This document shows positions 1 through 6,100 of a stretch of 6,195 bases of DNA, one piece after another. The DNA lies in the NCBI GenBank assembly GCA_016181345.1, contig JACOZM010000004.1, forward strand, positions 1-6,195, written 5' to 3'. Origin of the DNA: Candidatus Woesearchaeota archaeon. Lineage in GTDB: Archaea; Nanobdellota; Nanobdellia; Woesearchaeales; GW2011-AR9. The notes beneath the pieces are model-generated. The model had not been told where the DNA came from and did no database searches. It saw only the letters and a list, made by a program, of their open reading frames with translations. Position numbers and translations under genes: made by a program. Within the stretch, counting starts at the first letter, position 1. Every line of letters starts with the position of its first letter.

Positions 1-235
1 AAACAACCATCACGGGCTTCAAGTTTTTCTGATACCTGTCAAAGCGCCATTCGGCTTTTCCTATTTTTCTGATAATCCTCCTTATTTTTCCACTATCAAA
101 TTCTTGCACCGCTACACTATCAACCTTGTCCTTTAAATTATTATAACTCTTCTTGAGCTGAAGATAGCGCGCATATTCCTCTTCCAGCCACGCCAATGCT
201 CTTTCTATCAGCTGGGAAATGTCGTTTGAATTCAT
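1..235 (-). CDS. Hypothetical protein, 5' part only (78 codons, runs off the left edge)
   Basis: An open frame runs on the minus strand from an ATG at 233-235 to the window edge without a stop (codons occupy 235 down to 2). The visible protein starts MNSNDISQLIERALAWLEEE and is highly charged. It looks mostly helical: a Leu/Glu/Lys-rich stretch at residues 8-38 suggests a coiled coil or helical hairpin, followed by a basic segment around residues 50-70 (GKIRRIIRKIG, then WRFDRYQ). No signal peptide, membrane segment or catalytic motif is visible. I do not recognise the family and assign no function. The start is supported by a TTTAAATA box centred about 26 bp upstream, fitting a leaderless archaeal transcript. 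GC content here is clearly higher (about 45% in the first 60 bases) than in the surface-protein gene at the other end. The gene is divergent from the antitoxin at 359. Confidence 0.7.
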   Translation of the reverse strand, partial: MNSNDISQLIERALAWLEEEYARYLQLKKSYNNLKDKVDSVAVQEFDSGKIRRIIRKIGKAEWRFDRYQKNLKPVMVV

Positions 236-257
236 GCTCTCTATAAATTTATCAGGT

Positions 258-265
258 TATTTAAA
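258..265 (-). promoter_or_regulatory. TATA box for the leftward partial gene
   Basis: On the minus strand the sequence reads TTTAAATA, centred about 26 bp upstream of the ATG at 235. That is the usual archaeal TATA-to-start distance when the transcript begins at or next to the start codon. No Shine-Dalgarno motif lies before this ATG, which agrees with a leaderless mRNA. Confidence 0.5.
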
Positions 266-326
266 GATGCCGATACTGTTTTCTCCAAGATTAAGAGGCA
301 GTCCATTAGTATTTGCAGCAGATACA

Positions 327-335
327 TTTATAAAA
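327..335 (+). promoter_or_regulatory. TATA box for the first toxin-antitoxin operon
   Basis: TTTATAAAA is centred about 28 bp upstream of the antitoxin ATG at 359. No ribosome-binding motif lies between, so a leaderless transcript is likely. With the box at 258-265 on the other strand it makes 236-358 a compact divergent promoter region. I saw no clear inverted repeat that could act as an operator here. Confidence 0.5.
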
Positions 336-358
336 TATTATTTCTCTCACTATGTAAA

Positions 359-550
359 ATGGAAGCAACAACTCTTAGTAAATTGGATAAAGATATTCAG
401 GAAATTAAAGCAGTATTACATCGGGTAATGCATGTTCTGGAAGAAGATTTTGAATTGAACGATGCAGTGAAAGAAGAATTAGCTACAGCAAGGGCAGAAC
501 CTCTCTCCGAGTACATTGACCACAAGGAAGTTCTTAAAGAATTCAGATAA
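359..550 (+). CDS. RelB-like antitoxin (archaeal aRelB type)
   Basis: This 63-residue acidic protein lies immediately upstream of, and overlaps by one base (TAATG), a RelE-family toxin. That arrangement is the classic antitoxin-toxin pair with translational coupling. The N-terminal half (residues about 5-33) is a predicted amphipathic helix with heptad-like Leu/Ile/Val spacing. The C-terminal part (ELATARAEPLSEYIDHKEVL, residues about 40-59) resembles the toxin-wrapping tail of small archaeal RelB antitoxins, which are about 65 residues long in Pyrococcus. No ribbon-helix-helix, helix-turn-helix or AbrB fold is evident, so the antitoxin may not bind DNA itself. The start is set by the TATA box at 327-335; no in-frame start codon lies close upstream. 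The assignment rests mainly on the partner gene, length and tail, since this antitoxin family is poorly conserved. Confidence 0.75.
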   Translation: MEATTLSKLDKDIQEIKAVLHRVMHVLEEDFELNDAVKEELATARAEPLSEYIDHKEVLKEFR

Positions 551-810
551 TGGCATATACCATTAAGTGGCGGCCAAAAGCATTAGCAGAGTTAAGAAAA
601 TTGCCGAATATCGCTGCTAAACGGATTGTTCAAAAAATGGATTCAGCAAAGAATGATCCTCATCACTTCTTAGATAAGTTGGTAGGTGATCCTGGCTATA
701 AAATTAGGGCGGGAGATTATCGTGCAATAGTTGATATTATTGAAGAAGAAAAAGCAATTGCCGTCAGAATTGTTGGACATCGAAAAAATATTTATCAGAG
801 GAATTTATAG
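550..810 (+). CDS. relE: RelE/ParE-superfamily toxin (mRNA interferase type)
   Basis: This 86-residue basic protein has the typical length and fold pattern of RelE: an N-terminal strand, a helical hairpin (residues about 8-35, with the LAELRKLP signature), then an antiparallel sheet. RelE cleaves mRNA in the ribosomal A site and is neutralised by its antitoxin. Residues matching the E. coli RelE catalytic set are present or conservatively replaced: Lys51 and Arg53 in YKIRAGDYR, Arg58, Arg78 in GHRKNIY, and Tyr82. The toxin therefore looks intact rather than decayed. It is about 40% identical by eye to the second toxin at 2116-2373, sharing the SAKNxP, GDYR and IVGHRKN-type blocks. Its ATG overlaps the antitoxin stop by one base, and folC starts nine bases after its stop. 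A ParE-like gyrase toxin is the alternative within the superfamily, but the retained RNase residues favour RelE. Confidence 0.9.
   Translation: MAYTIKWRPKALAELRKLPNIAAKRIVQKMDSAKNDPHHFLDKLVGDPGYKIRAGDYRAIVDIIEEEKAIAVRIVGHRKNIYQRNL
786..795 (+). promoter_or_regulatory. Possible internal TATA box for folC
   Basis: AAATATTTAT inside the 3' end of the toxin gene is centred about 28-29 bp before the folC ATG, the same distance seen at the other putative leaderless starts here. The folC start lacks a close Shine-Dalgarno (the nearest AGAGGA is about 17 bases away). An independent leaderless folC transcript is therefore plausible alongside read-through from the toxin operon. AT-rich sequence makes chance matches easy. 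Confidence 0.3.
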
Positions 811-819
811 AAACTTTCC

Positions 820-2061
820 ATGCAATCTATTCTCAACTATATGTATAGCTTAGAACATTTTGGCATTAAACTAGGGTTAGAAACCATCACCAAACTTCTT
901 CATCTTCTGAATAACCCGCAAAATAAAGTCAAGTGTATTCATATCGCTGGAACGAACGGTAAAGGCTCTACAACAGCGTATATTTCTCAGATCTTGCAAG
1001 AAGCCGGATATACCGTTGGAATGTACACCAGCCCACATTTAGTTAAATTTAACGAAAGAATAAGAGTCAACGGACAAGAGATCAGCGATAAGGACATTAT
1101 CAAATCAATCAAAAAAATAAAGGTTGTATGTGAACAAAACAATCTTCAACCTTCTTTTTTTGAATGCACGACAGCATTAGCTTTTCTCTATTTTGCAGAA
1201 AAAAAAGTAGACTTTGCTGTTATTGAAGTAGGTATGGGGGGAAAATTAGATGCAACGAATGTGATCAATCCATTGATGAGTATTATCACGAACATCTCAT
1301 TTGACCACCAAAAAAATTTAGGCAGTACTCTTAAAAAAATAGCGGTTGAAAAAGCAGGGATCATCAAAGAGAATGGGCTCGTCTTAACCGGAGATAAGAA
1401 TATTAATATCATCAAAATATTTAAAAAAAATTCAGAAAAGAAAAACGCAAAATTCTTTATCTTAAATCATGATTATACTACTCTTAAATCTAGTTTAAAG
1501 GGAGTCTTCTTTACCTTTAACAATAATCAGTATTCTCTAAAATTACTTGGTGAACATCAGGTAACAAATGCTTGCCTAGCAATCCAAGGCATCCTGTTAT
1601 TACATAAACGAGGGGAAATACAGGTATCGCTATCACAGATACAAAAAGGGTTACTAAAGACTCGATGGGTTGGAAGACTTCAAATATTAAAGAAAAAACC
1701 GTTAATCATCATTGATGGAGCGCATAACGTAGCTGGAATGACTGTTGTAAAGAAATTTGTAGAAAATATCGCTCATAGAAAAGTTTTAGTTCTAGCCATA
1801 GCGAAAGATAAAGATATTCCGGAGATGATCAAGCTGATTGTTCCCTTATTTGAACAGGTGATTCTAACTCAAGGGAATTATAAGCCCGCATCCTTAGATA
1901 CGTTAGAAAAGTGGATATCGCCCCATAGAATTCCTATCACTAAAATAAAAAATCCAGTAAAAGCTGTTGAAAAAGCTCTCTCTTTAGTTAAAAAAGAAGA
2001 TCTCATTCTTATTACGGGTAGTTTATATCTGGTTGGAGATGTTCTCACCAGATTTTCTTGA
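820..2061 (+). CDS. folC: Folylpolyglutamate synthase / dihydrofolate synthase
   Basis: This is a complete 413-residue Mur-ligase-family enzyme of normal FolC length. It adds glutamate to (tetrahydro)folate using ATP, and in bifunctional members also to dihydropteroate; it is cytosolic. Visible motifs, in order: the N-terminal FGIKLGLETI segment (14-23), the P-loop GTNGKGST (44-51), TSPHL (70-74), EVGMGGKLDATN (136-147), the Mg-associated DH pair (162-163), EKAGIIK (177-183) with Lys178 as the expected carbamylated lysine, GEHQ...NA (244-251), W-x-GR (283-286), DGAHN (299-303) and the C-terminal TGSLYLVGDV (399-408). All key motifs are intact. Sequence alone does not tell whether it also has dihydrofolate synthase activity. 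The ATG at 820 gives the family's normal N-terminus. The gene follows a toxin gene by nine bases and is convergent with a second toxin; no other folate gene is in view. Transfer from bacteria is possible, as folate use is patchy in archaea. Confidence 0.95.
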   Translation: MQSILNYMYSLEHFGIKLGLETITKLLHLLNNPQNKVKCIHIAGTNGKGSTTAYISQILQEAGYTVGMYTSPHLVKFNERIRVNGQEISDKDIIKSIKKIKVVCEQNNLQPSFFECTTALAFLYFAEKKVDFAVIEVGMGGKLDATNVINPLMSIITNISFDHQKNLGSTLKKIAVEKAGIIKENGLVLTGDKNINIIKIFKKNSEKKNAKFFILNHDYTTLKSSLKGVFFTFNNNQYSLKLLGEHQVTNACLAIQGILLLHKRGEIQVSLSQIQKGLLKTRWVGRLQILKKKPLIIIDGAHNVAGMTVVKKFVENIAHRKVLVLAIAKDKDIPEMIKLIVPLFEQVILTQGNYKPASLDTLEKWISPHRIPITKIKNPVKAVEKALSLVKKEDLILITGSLYLVGDVLTRFS

Positions 2062-2066
2062 AGCAT

Positions 2067-2081
2067 ATCTCTTTATTTATT
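2067..2081 (+). terminator. Possible T-tract terminator after folC
   Basis: A T-rich stretch (TCTCTTTATTTATT) begins a few bases after the folC stop, with no stem-loop. Archaeal RNA polymerase can terminate at such tracts. The 54-bp gap to the convergent toxin gene holds nothing else recognisable. Weak evidence in an AT-rich background. Confidence 0.3.
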
Positions 2082-2115
2082 ACAACGGAAGTAAATAATT
2101 GTTAGGGGTAGGGTG

Positions 2116-2373
2116 CTAGTCAAGATTTTTGTAGACGTTCTTTCTGTGTCCAATAATTGTTACTTTAATCGTGTTGTTTCCTTGGTCAAGATCAGCAACA
2201 ATCCTATAATCACCAACTCGAAGCTTGTAATCACCTCTCCCCGTCAATCTTTCAAAGAAATGGAATGGATTTTCTTTTGCAGAGATAAGCTTGTTGAAGA
2301 TTCTCTCCTTTACTTCTTTTGGAAGCTTGTTCAGGAACTCAATGGCTTCATTATCAAAGATAAGTTCATACAC
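2116..2373 (-). CDS. relE: RelE/ParE-superfamily toxin of the second module
   Basis: From the GTG at 2371-2373 the protein is 85 residues, one shorter than the toxin at 550-810, and begins VYELIFDNEAIEFLNKLP, lining up with that toxin's N-terminus. It carries the same putative RNase residues: Lys50 and Arg52 in YKLRVGDYR, Arg57, Arg77 in GHRKNVY, and Tyr81. It is therefore probably an active ribosome-dependent mRNA endonuclease, held in check by the upstream antitoxin. The frame is open further upstream (ATG at 2391, TTG at 2421). The GTG is preferred because a strong ribosome-binding motif (GGGGGTGG) lies six bases before it, and because longer starts add residues unlike the family and run into the hairpin element. 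Unlike most such pairs, it does not abut its antitoxin: 106 bp separate them. It is convergent with folC. Confidence 0.88.
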   Translation of the reverse strand: MYELIFDNEAIEFLNKLPKEVKERIFNKLISAKENPFHFFERLTGRGDYKLRVGDYRIVADLDQGNNTIKVTIIGHRKNVYKNLD

Positions 2374-2379
2374 GAAAAA

Positions 2380-2388
2380 CCACCCCCT
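2380..2388 (-). promoter_or_regulatory. Ribosome-binding site that decides the toxin start
   Basis: On the minus strand AGGGGGTGG lies six bases before the GTG at 2373. It resembles the archaeal consensus GGAGGTGA with one or two mismatches. It falls inside the longer reading frame, after the ATG at 2391, so it favours the GTG as the true start. It is also one of the few clear Shine-Dalgarno sites in this window, suggesting the toxin is translated from within a longer mRNA rather than from a leaderless one. Confidence 0.55.
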
Positions 2389-2401
2389 CATTTTTTGTGT
2401 T

Positions 2402-2450
2402 CCAAAAATAAAAAATCCCAATCGCAGCAGAGCTGCGGGGTATCAGACCC
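2402..2450 (-). repeat. Paired GC-rich hairpins with T-rich tail between antitoxin and toxin
   Basis: On the minus strand, a hairpin GGGT-CTGAT-ACCC (2450-2438) is followed directly by a perfect 6-bp stem with a three-base loop, CGCAGC-TCT-GCTGCG (2437-2423). Then comes ATTGGG and a T-rich tail (about 2416-2404). The CCC just before the second stem could also pair with the GGG after it, so the two hairpins can compete. The block is far more GC-rich than its surroundings. It resembles the small palindromic (REP-like, ACCCCGCAGC...GCTGCG) elements scattered in many genomes and mobilised by IS200/IS605-type transposases. It also has the shape of a transcription terminator or attenuator. The hairpins are seen directly; either identity is inference. 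Confidence 0.6.
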
Positions 2451-2479
2451 AGTTAAGAAATAAACAATTTTGAAGGGCA

Positions 2480-2725
2480 TTACAATCCCAGTCTCTTTCG
2501 TGCTTCTGCTTCGGTTAGAAACTTGCCTCTTTTTATTCTTTCCCTTGCTTTTTCAATGGCTCGGATTGTTTCTTGGCTGAGTTCTGGTTCAGTTTTACAG
2601 GTTTTAGCAATGAATACTACTTTCCGAATTACCTCGTCATAGCTCTCGTTCCTATACTCTCTAAAAGTATCTAGTTCTTGTTTTGTATCTTCATGAATCT
2701 TGATAGTCGTGTCCATAATTTTCAC
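2480..2725 (-). CDS. Ribbon-helix-helix antitoxin (VapB/RelB-like) of the second module
   Basis: This protein is 81 residues from the GTG at 2725, or 78 from the ATG at 2716. The N-terminal third (DTTIKIHEDTKQELDTFREY followed by SYDEVIRKVV) has the pattern of a ribbon-helix-helix DNA-binding domain: one beta strand, then two helices. The C-terminal part is a charged helix with a tail (KRGKFLTEAEARKRLGL) like those with which small archaeal antitoxins wrap their toxin. It should neutralise the RelE toxin encoded downstream and repress its own promoter; overlapping palindromes lie right before its start (2731-2751). The TATA box at 2750-2757 is centred 28-29 bp before the GTG, which fits a leaderless start there, but the ATG nine bases downstream also begins a sensible protein, so the start is uncertain. 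It is unrelated by eye to the antitoxin at 359-550. Confidence 0.8.
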   Translation of the reverse strand: MKIMDTTIKIHEDTKQELDTFREYRNESYDEVIRKVVFIAKTCKTEPELSQETIRAIEKARERIKRGKFLTEAEARKRLGL

Positions 2726-2730
2726 AGTTT

Positions 2731-2751
2731 ACTTTGGTATACTAAAGTATA
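2731..2751. promoter_or_regulatory. Nested palindromes: likely antitoxin operator
   Basis: Two overlapping inverted repeats lie between the TATA box and the start of the ribbon-helix-helix antitoxin. The first is ACTTTGGTATACTAAAGT (2731-2748), palindromic at eight of nine base pairs. The second is TATACT-AA-AGTATA (2738-2751), with perfect 6-bp arms. The second reaches into the TATA box. Ribbon-helix-helix antitoxins bind such short symmetrical sites as dimers of dimers, so this is the expected place for autorepression. The palindromes are visible; binding is inferred. Confidence 0.6.
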
Positions 2752-2757
2752 TTTAAA
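2750..2757 (-). promoter_or_regulatory. TATA box of the second toxin-antitoxin operon
   Basis: The minus strand reads TTTAAATA, the same octamer as the box ahead of the partial gene at 235. It is centred 28-29 bp from the GTG at 2725 and overlaps one of the operator palindromes, so a bound repressor would block access of TBP/TFB. To its right, 2758-2850 is AT-rich with no gene or clear structure that I can see. Confidence 0.5.
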
Positions 2758-2850
2758 GCTTTTGTTGCTTTTTGGCTGTGTCGTATCCAACAACTATTTC
2801 CTCTCGATAGAAAAATTAATTTCATCTCCCCTCATTTTAAGCTAAATTAA

Positions 2851-2951
2851 TCACTAGTGAATAGTTTTAGTGACAATAGCTAATCGCTAGAACAAAAGAA
2901 TATAAATAGAAACTATTATAAATACTAGTTACTAGTATGCTATTTAAATAG
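2851..2951 (+). promoter_or_regulatory. Cluster of four palindromes ahead of the winged-helix gene
   Basis: Within 101 bp lie four perfect inverted repeats: TCACTAGTGA (2851-2860), AATAG-AAA-CTATT (2905-2917), ATACTAGT-T-ACTAGTAT (2922-2938) and CTATTTAAATAG (2940-2951). CTAG occurs four times in this stretch (2854, 2887, 2925, 2932), and TAGTGA is repeated directly at 2855 and 2868. The second palindrome overlaps the left edge of the putative TATA box at 2916-2924. The third overlaps its right edge and lies between it and the start. This is what an array of operators for a dimeric winged-helix regulator would look like, the downstream gene product being the obvious candidate. The repeats are seen directly; their role is inference. 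Confidence 0.6.
2916..2924 (+). promoter_or_regulatory. TATA box for the winged-helix / surface-protein operon
   Basis: TTATAAATA is centred about 37 bp before the ATG at 2957, predicting a transcript starting near 2947 with a leader of about ten bases. The palindrome CTATTTAAATAG at 2940-2951 also contains a TATA-like core, but it is too close to the start codon to serve as the promoter of this frame. Confidence 0.45.
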
Positions 2952-2956
2952 GACAT

Positions 2957-3187
2957 ATGGGGAAAATAGAGGTAACTATTGAGAAAATTAAGCAGATCCT
3001 TCTAGAAGACACTCGAGGCTTAACCATTCAAGAACTCGCTGATCAGACGAAAGTATCTCGAGTAACGTGCGGAATGGCTTTGATGAAGTTAGAAGGCCAG
3101 GGAGTTATTGATGTTAGAGTTATTGGAAATTGTAAGTTGCATTATTGGAGTGTAGAAAAGGAATATAGACAGAAAGGTGTTCGCTAG
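2957..3187 (+). CDS. Small winged-helix DNA-binding protein
   Basis: This 76-residue protein is essentially a single winged helix-turn-helix domain. Helix 1 spans about residues 7-17; the helix-turn-helix covers 22-47 (LTIQELADQTKVSRVTCGMA, with SRVT at the start of the recognition helix). A hydrophobic helix end (MALMKLEGQG) leads into two wing strands (51-64, IDVRVIGNCKLHYW). No sensor or ligand-binding domain is attached. It is probably a transcription repressor or activator acting as a dimer; MarR-, ArsR- and TrmB-like families share this fold, and I cannot place it more precisely. The protein is followed with a one-base overlap (TAGTG) by the giant surface-protein gene, so the two are translated from one mRNA. 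A palindrome cluster lies directly upstream, suggesting that it controls its own operon. No good Shine-Dalgarno precedes its ATG. Confidence 0.85.
   Translation: MGKIEVTIEKIKQILLEDTRGLTIQELADQTKVSRVTCGMALMKLEGQGVIDVRVIGNCKLHYWSVEKEYRQKGVR
3173..3179 (+). promoter_or_regulatory. Ribosome-binding site fixing the GTG start of the surface protein
   Basis: AAAGGTG lies seven bases before the GTG at 3187, inside the end of the winged-helix gene, and matches the core of the archaeal consensus GGAGGTGA. In the surface-protein frame a stop codon occurs at 3166-3168 and no other start codon follows it before 3187, so this GTG is well supported. Confidence 0.6.
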
Positions 3188-6100
3188 TGGAAAAAAGAGA
3201 TAAGGGGTTAGTTGTACTTTTACTCTGTTTACCACTAGTTCTAACTTTAGTGTTTTTAGGCAACTCCCTCGATATTTTTTCAGTCCATTCGTTTAACCTA
3301 TTAACCGGGGCAGCTATTACAGGAGGTAGTAGTACAACGATCCTGCCTGATGATCCCCGAATAATAGATGATAGCGCTTTAAACCAATCTCTGCCTGAAG
3401 ACAGTTCTCAACCAGACCATAATTCTGCCTCTGAACAAAATGTTGGAATAGCTCCTACAGAATCCTCTAATCCTAGTTCTATCGGAATTCAAGCTGAAGC
3501 AACTTCTACAAGTTGCGGAACAGTAAGCAGTAGTTTAACACTGACATCTGATGTTAGCAATGATACAACGTGCTTTACAATTAATGCTAATGATTTAACA
3601 TTAGATTGTAATGGATTCACTGCCCACTATGGTGCAACAGGCACGGGATATGGTGTGAATAATACAAATGGGTATGATAATATCACGATTAGAAATTGTA
3701 ATTTGAAGAAAAATGGTACTTCTGGATCAACTAATTATGGGGTTTATTTTACTAGTTCAGATAATAGCACTATTTATAATTCAACTATTTACACTAATGG
3801 TTCAAGCAGTAATTATGGGATTTTTATTAACTTCTCTGTATCTCTAAATATCTCTAGAAATTATATTTCTACTAATGGTACTACCACTAATTATGGAATT
3901 CGTTTTACTCAGGTTAATTATACAATAATTAATAATAATACTATCAGAACCAGTGGAACCTCTTCGCAAAATGAAGGTGTTTCGTTAAGTACTGCAGTAT
4001 ATAACAATTTCACTAATAATGATATCTTAACTAGTGGCTCATCTTTAAATTATGGAGTTGCCTCTAGTACTGGGAATACTGGGAATAATAGGTATTTATG
4101 GAATAATATAGTTGCAGCAGGAACATCTAGTGGTGACGCTTTTAGGTTAAGCGCATCTTCAAATTATTTTGAAGGAAACATTATTTCATCAATTGCTTCC
4201 TCTAGTGGCTATGGGTTAAATCTGTTAGGTTCTGGCAGTGCAAATAATGTCTTTCTAAATAACAATTTCTCATCAGCTTCATCAAATTCTGTTATCGATA
4301 ATACCGGTGCATCTAGTTATAATCAAATAATCTATAACAACTCTTACGGCCAAGTCGTTTGGAACCTTACTGATTTAGATTGTAATTTAAATAATCTAAA
4401 AGCTGATAACTCTACTATTTTTCTTTCCGACAATGCCATTGGGATTCTTTCTTCAGGAGGAACGTCTAATAAATTGTTGGGAGTTTCAACTATTGAGGTT
4501 AGAAGCTTAAATTATAACACAACACCTTATCTTTTACGTGATGGTTCAAGATGTGATAATACTAATAATTGTAATATCTCCTATAACAATAACACGGGTT
4601 TGTTGTCAGCAAATGTTACAGTTACAGGATTATTTCAAGCACTTAATTCATCAGCAATAAACTATTGCCAAACTATTACTAATACTACTACCTTGGTTGA
4701 AAGTGTGAGCTCCCCAAGTGGTTGTTTTGTAATGAACACTTCAAATGTAACTTTAGATTGTTCTGGTTACTCTATAAATTATGGTGGGATAGGTATCGGA
4801 AGTGCAATATCAGCAGAATATGTTGGAAACATTACAATCAAAAATTGTATAATCACAAATACCTTGATTCCGATTACGACAGATACTGCGGCAATTAAAT
4901 TTAATGGAATTGATAATTCTCTTATTGATAATAATACTATTACCCTAATATCAAATCAATCAAACTATGGTGTTTACACTTATGGTTTATCAGAAAATAT
5001 TACTATTAGTAATAATACTATCTCTAATAATGGGAATGATTCCGATTACGTCATTTATATTACCAATACTATGAGGAATATCCAGCTTTTAAAAAATAAT
5101 TTAACTAGAATTTATGGGAAAACTAATCCTTATGCAGTATTTTTTGATAATGTTGAAGAAAATACAATTCATGGTAACAATATCAATATTATTGGCACTA
5201 ACAATACTGTTGGTGGTTATGGAATTTACGTCACAGATAGGCTTAATAATATAACCAGCAATAATATTACCGTATCTTCTTCAGTAGGCAGCTATGGAAT
5301 AATAGTTAGCAATAATGGATTATATGAAATAAGTAATATGAATATAAGCCACAATATTGTTAATATTAACGGTTCTAATTCTAGTAGTGGAATATATCTA
5401 TATTATGTTACTTATAATAACTCCATGGCTGGTAATAAAGTTAATTTTACTAGTGCAGGAACCAATAATGCTGGGATTATGATGGCTATAATTGATGGCT
5501 TAAATTTCACGAATAATAGTATCTATTTTGGACAAAGAATAAATAACAGTGAAGCCTTAAACATTACGACCGGAAATGATCTTAAAATACAGAACACCCT
5601 GATAAGTATGACTAATTATAGTAATATTGCTATAGTTATCGGTTCTCAAACAGATGATATTACTATTACTGACACTAATGTTTATAATGCATTTACTTTG
5701 TTGAAAACATCAAATAGTAATAATAATGTTTTTATAAATATGAATTCTTCTGGGAGTAATGATTCCTCTCTTTATGCCGATAGTTGCTCTTATGCAGATG
5801 CCTGCGTGACTACATTTATTAACTCTTCATTAGGAGACTATTATTCTATTGATTCTACTAATCTTATCTATGTTAAATGGTACGTGAATGTTAATGTTAG
5901 CAACGCAACTGGCGAACCAGTTAGTTTGGTTAATGTAACGGGGTATAACGTTATTAATAATCTTGATGATACCAATCTGACAGATAGTAATGGTTTAACC
6001 AGATTAGAGTTAACTGAATATTATTTGTTAGATAATGTTAAATATTATACTTCCGGAAACCATACAATTAAGGCATTTTTAGCTAATTATACTCTTGGAA

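Noticed and set aside
219..428. A 69-codon plus-strand frame overlapping the divergent promoter region
   Set aside because: It overlaps the antitoxin gene and the start of the minus-strand gene, crosses both putative TATA boxes and resembles no protein family; it is a shadow frame.
1188..1415. Minus-strand frame of 75 codons inside folC
   Set aside because: It lies antisense to intact conserved FolC motifs and has no promoter or family resemblance.
1878..2066. Minus-strand frame of 62 codons at the 3' end of folC
   Set aside because: It is antisense to the conserved FolC C-terminus, and no independent support was seen.
2094..2162. An 11-base direct repeat (AATAATTGTTA at 2094 and 2152) as possible insertion-site duplication
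   Set aside because: It is AT-rich and short, the second copy lies inside the toxin gene, and nothing mobile lies between the copies, so it is probably chance.
2374..2421. N-terminal extension of the second toxin (TTG at 2421 or ATG at 2391)
   Set aside because: The extra residues run into the hairpin element and have no counterpart in the sister toxin; a ribosome-binding site six bases before GTG 2373 supports the shorter form. ATG 2391 cannot be fully excluded.
2423..2450. tRNA or other structured RNA gene at the GC-rich hairpins
   Set aside because: Only two small hairpins are present; there is no cloverleaf, acceptor stem or T-loop sequence.
2113..2463. Plus-strand frame of 116 codons opposite the second toxin
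   Set aside because: It is fully antisense to a well-supported RelE toxin gene; its length reflects the toxin gene's codon pattern.
2291..2473. Plus-strand frame of 60 codons
   Set aside because: It runs through the toxin antisense strand and the hairpin element and shows no family resemblance.
3733..4284. CRISPR array as an explanation of the regularly spaced repeats
   Set aside because: The repeats are degenerate, in frame with a long open reading frame, and have no unique spacers; they encode beta-helix rungs.
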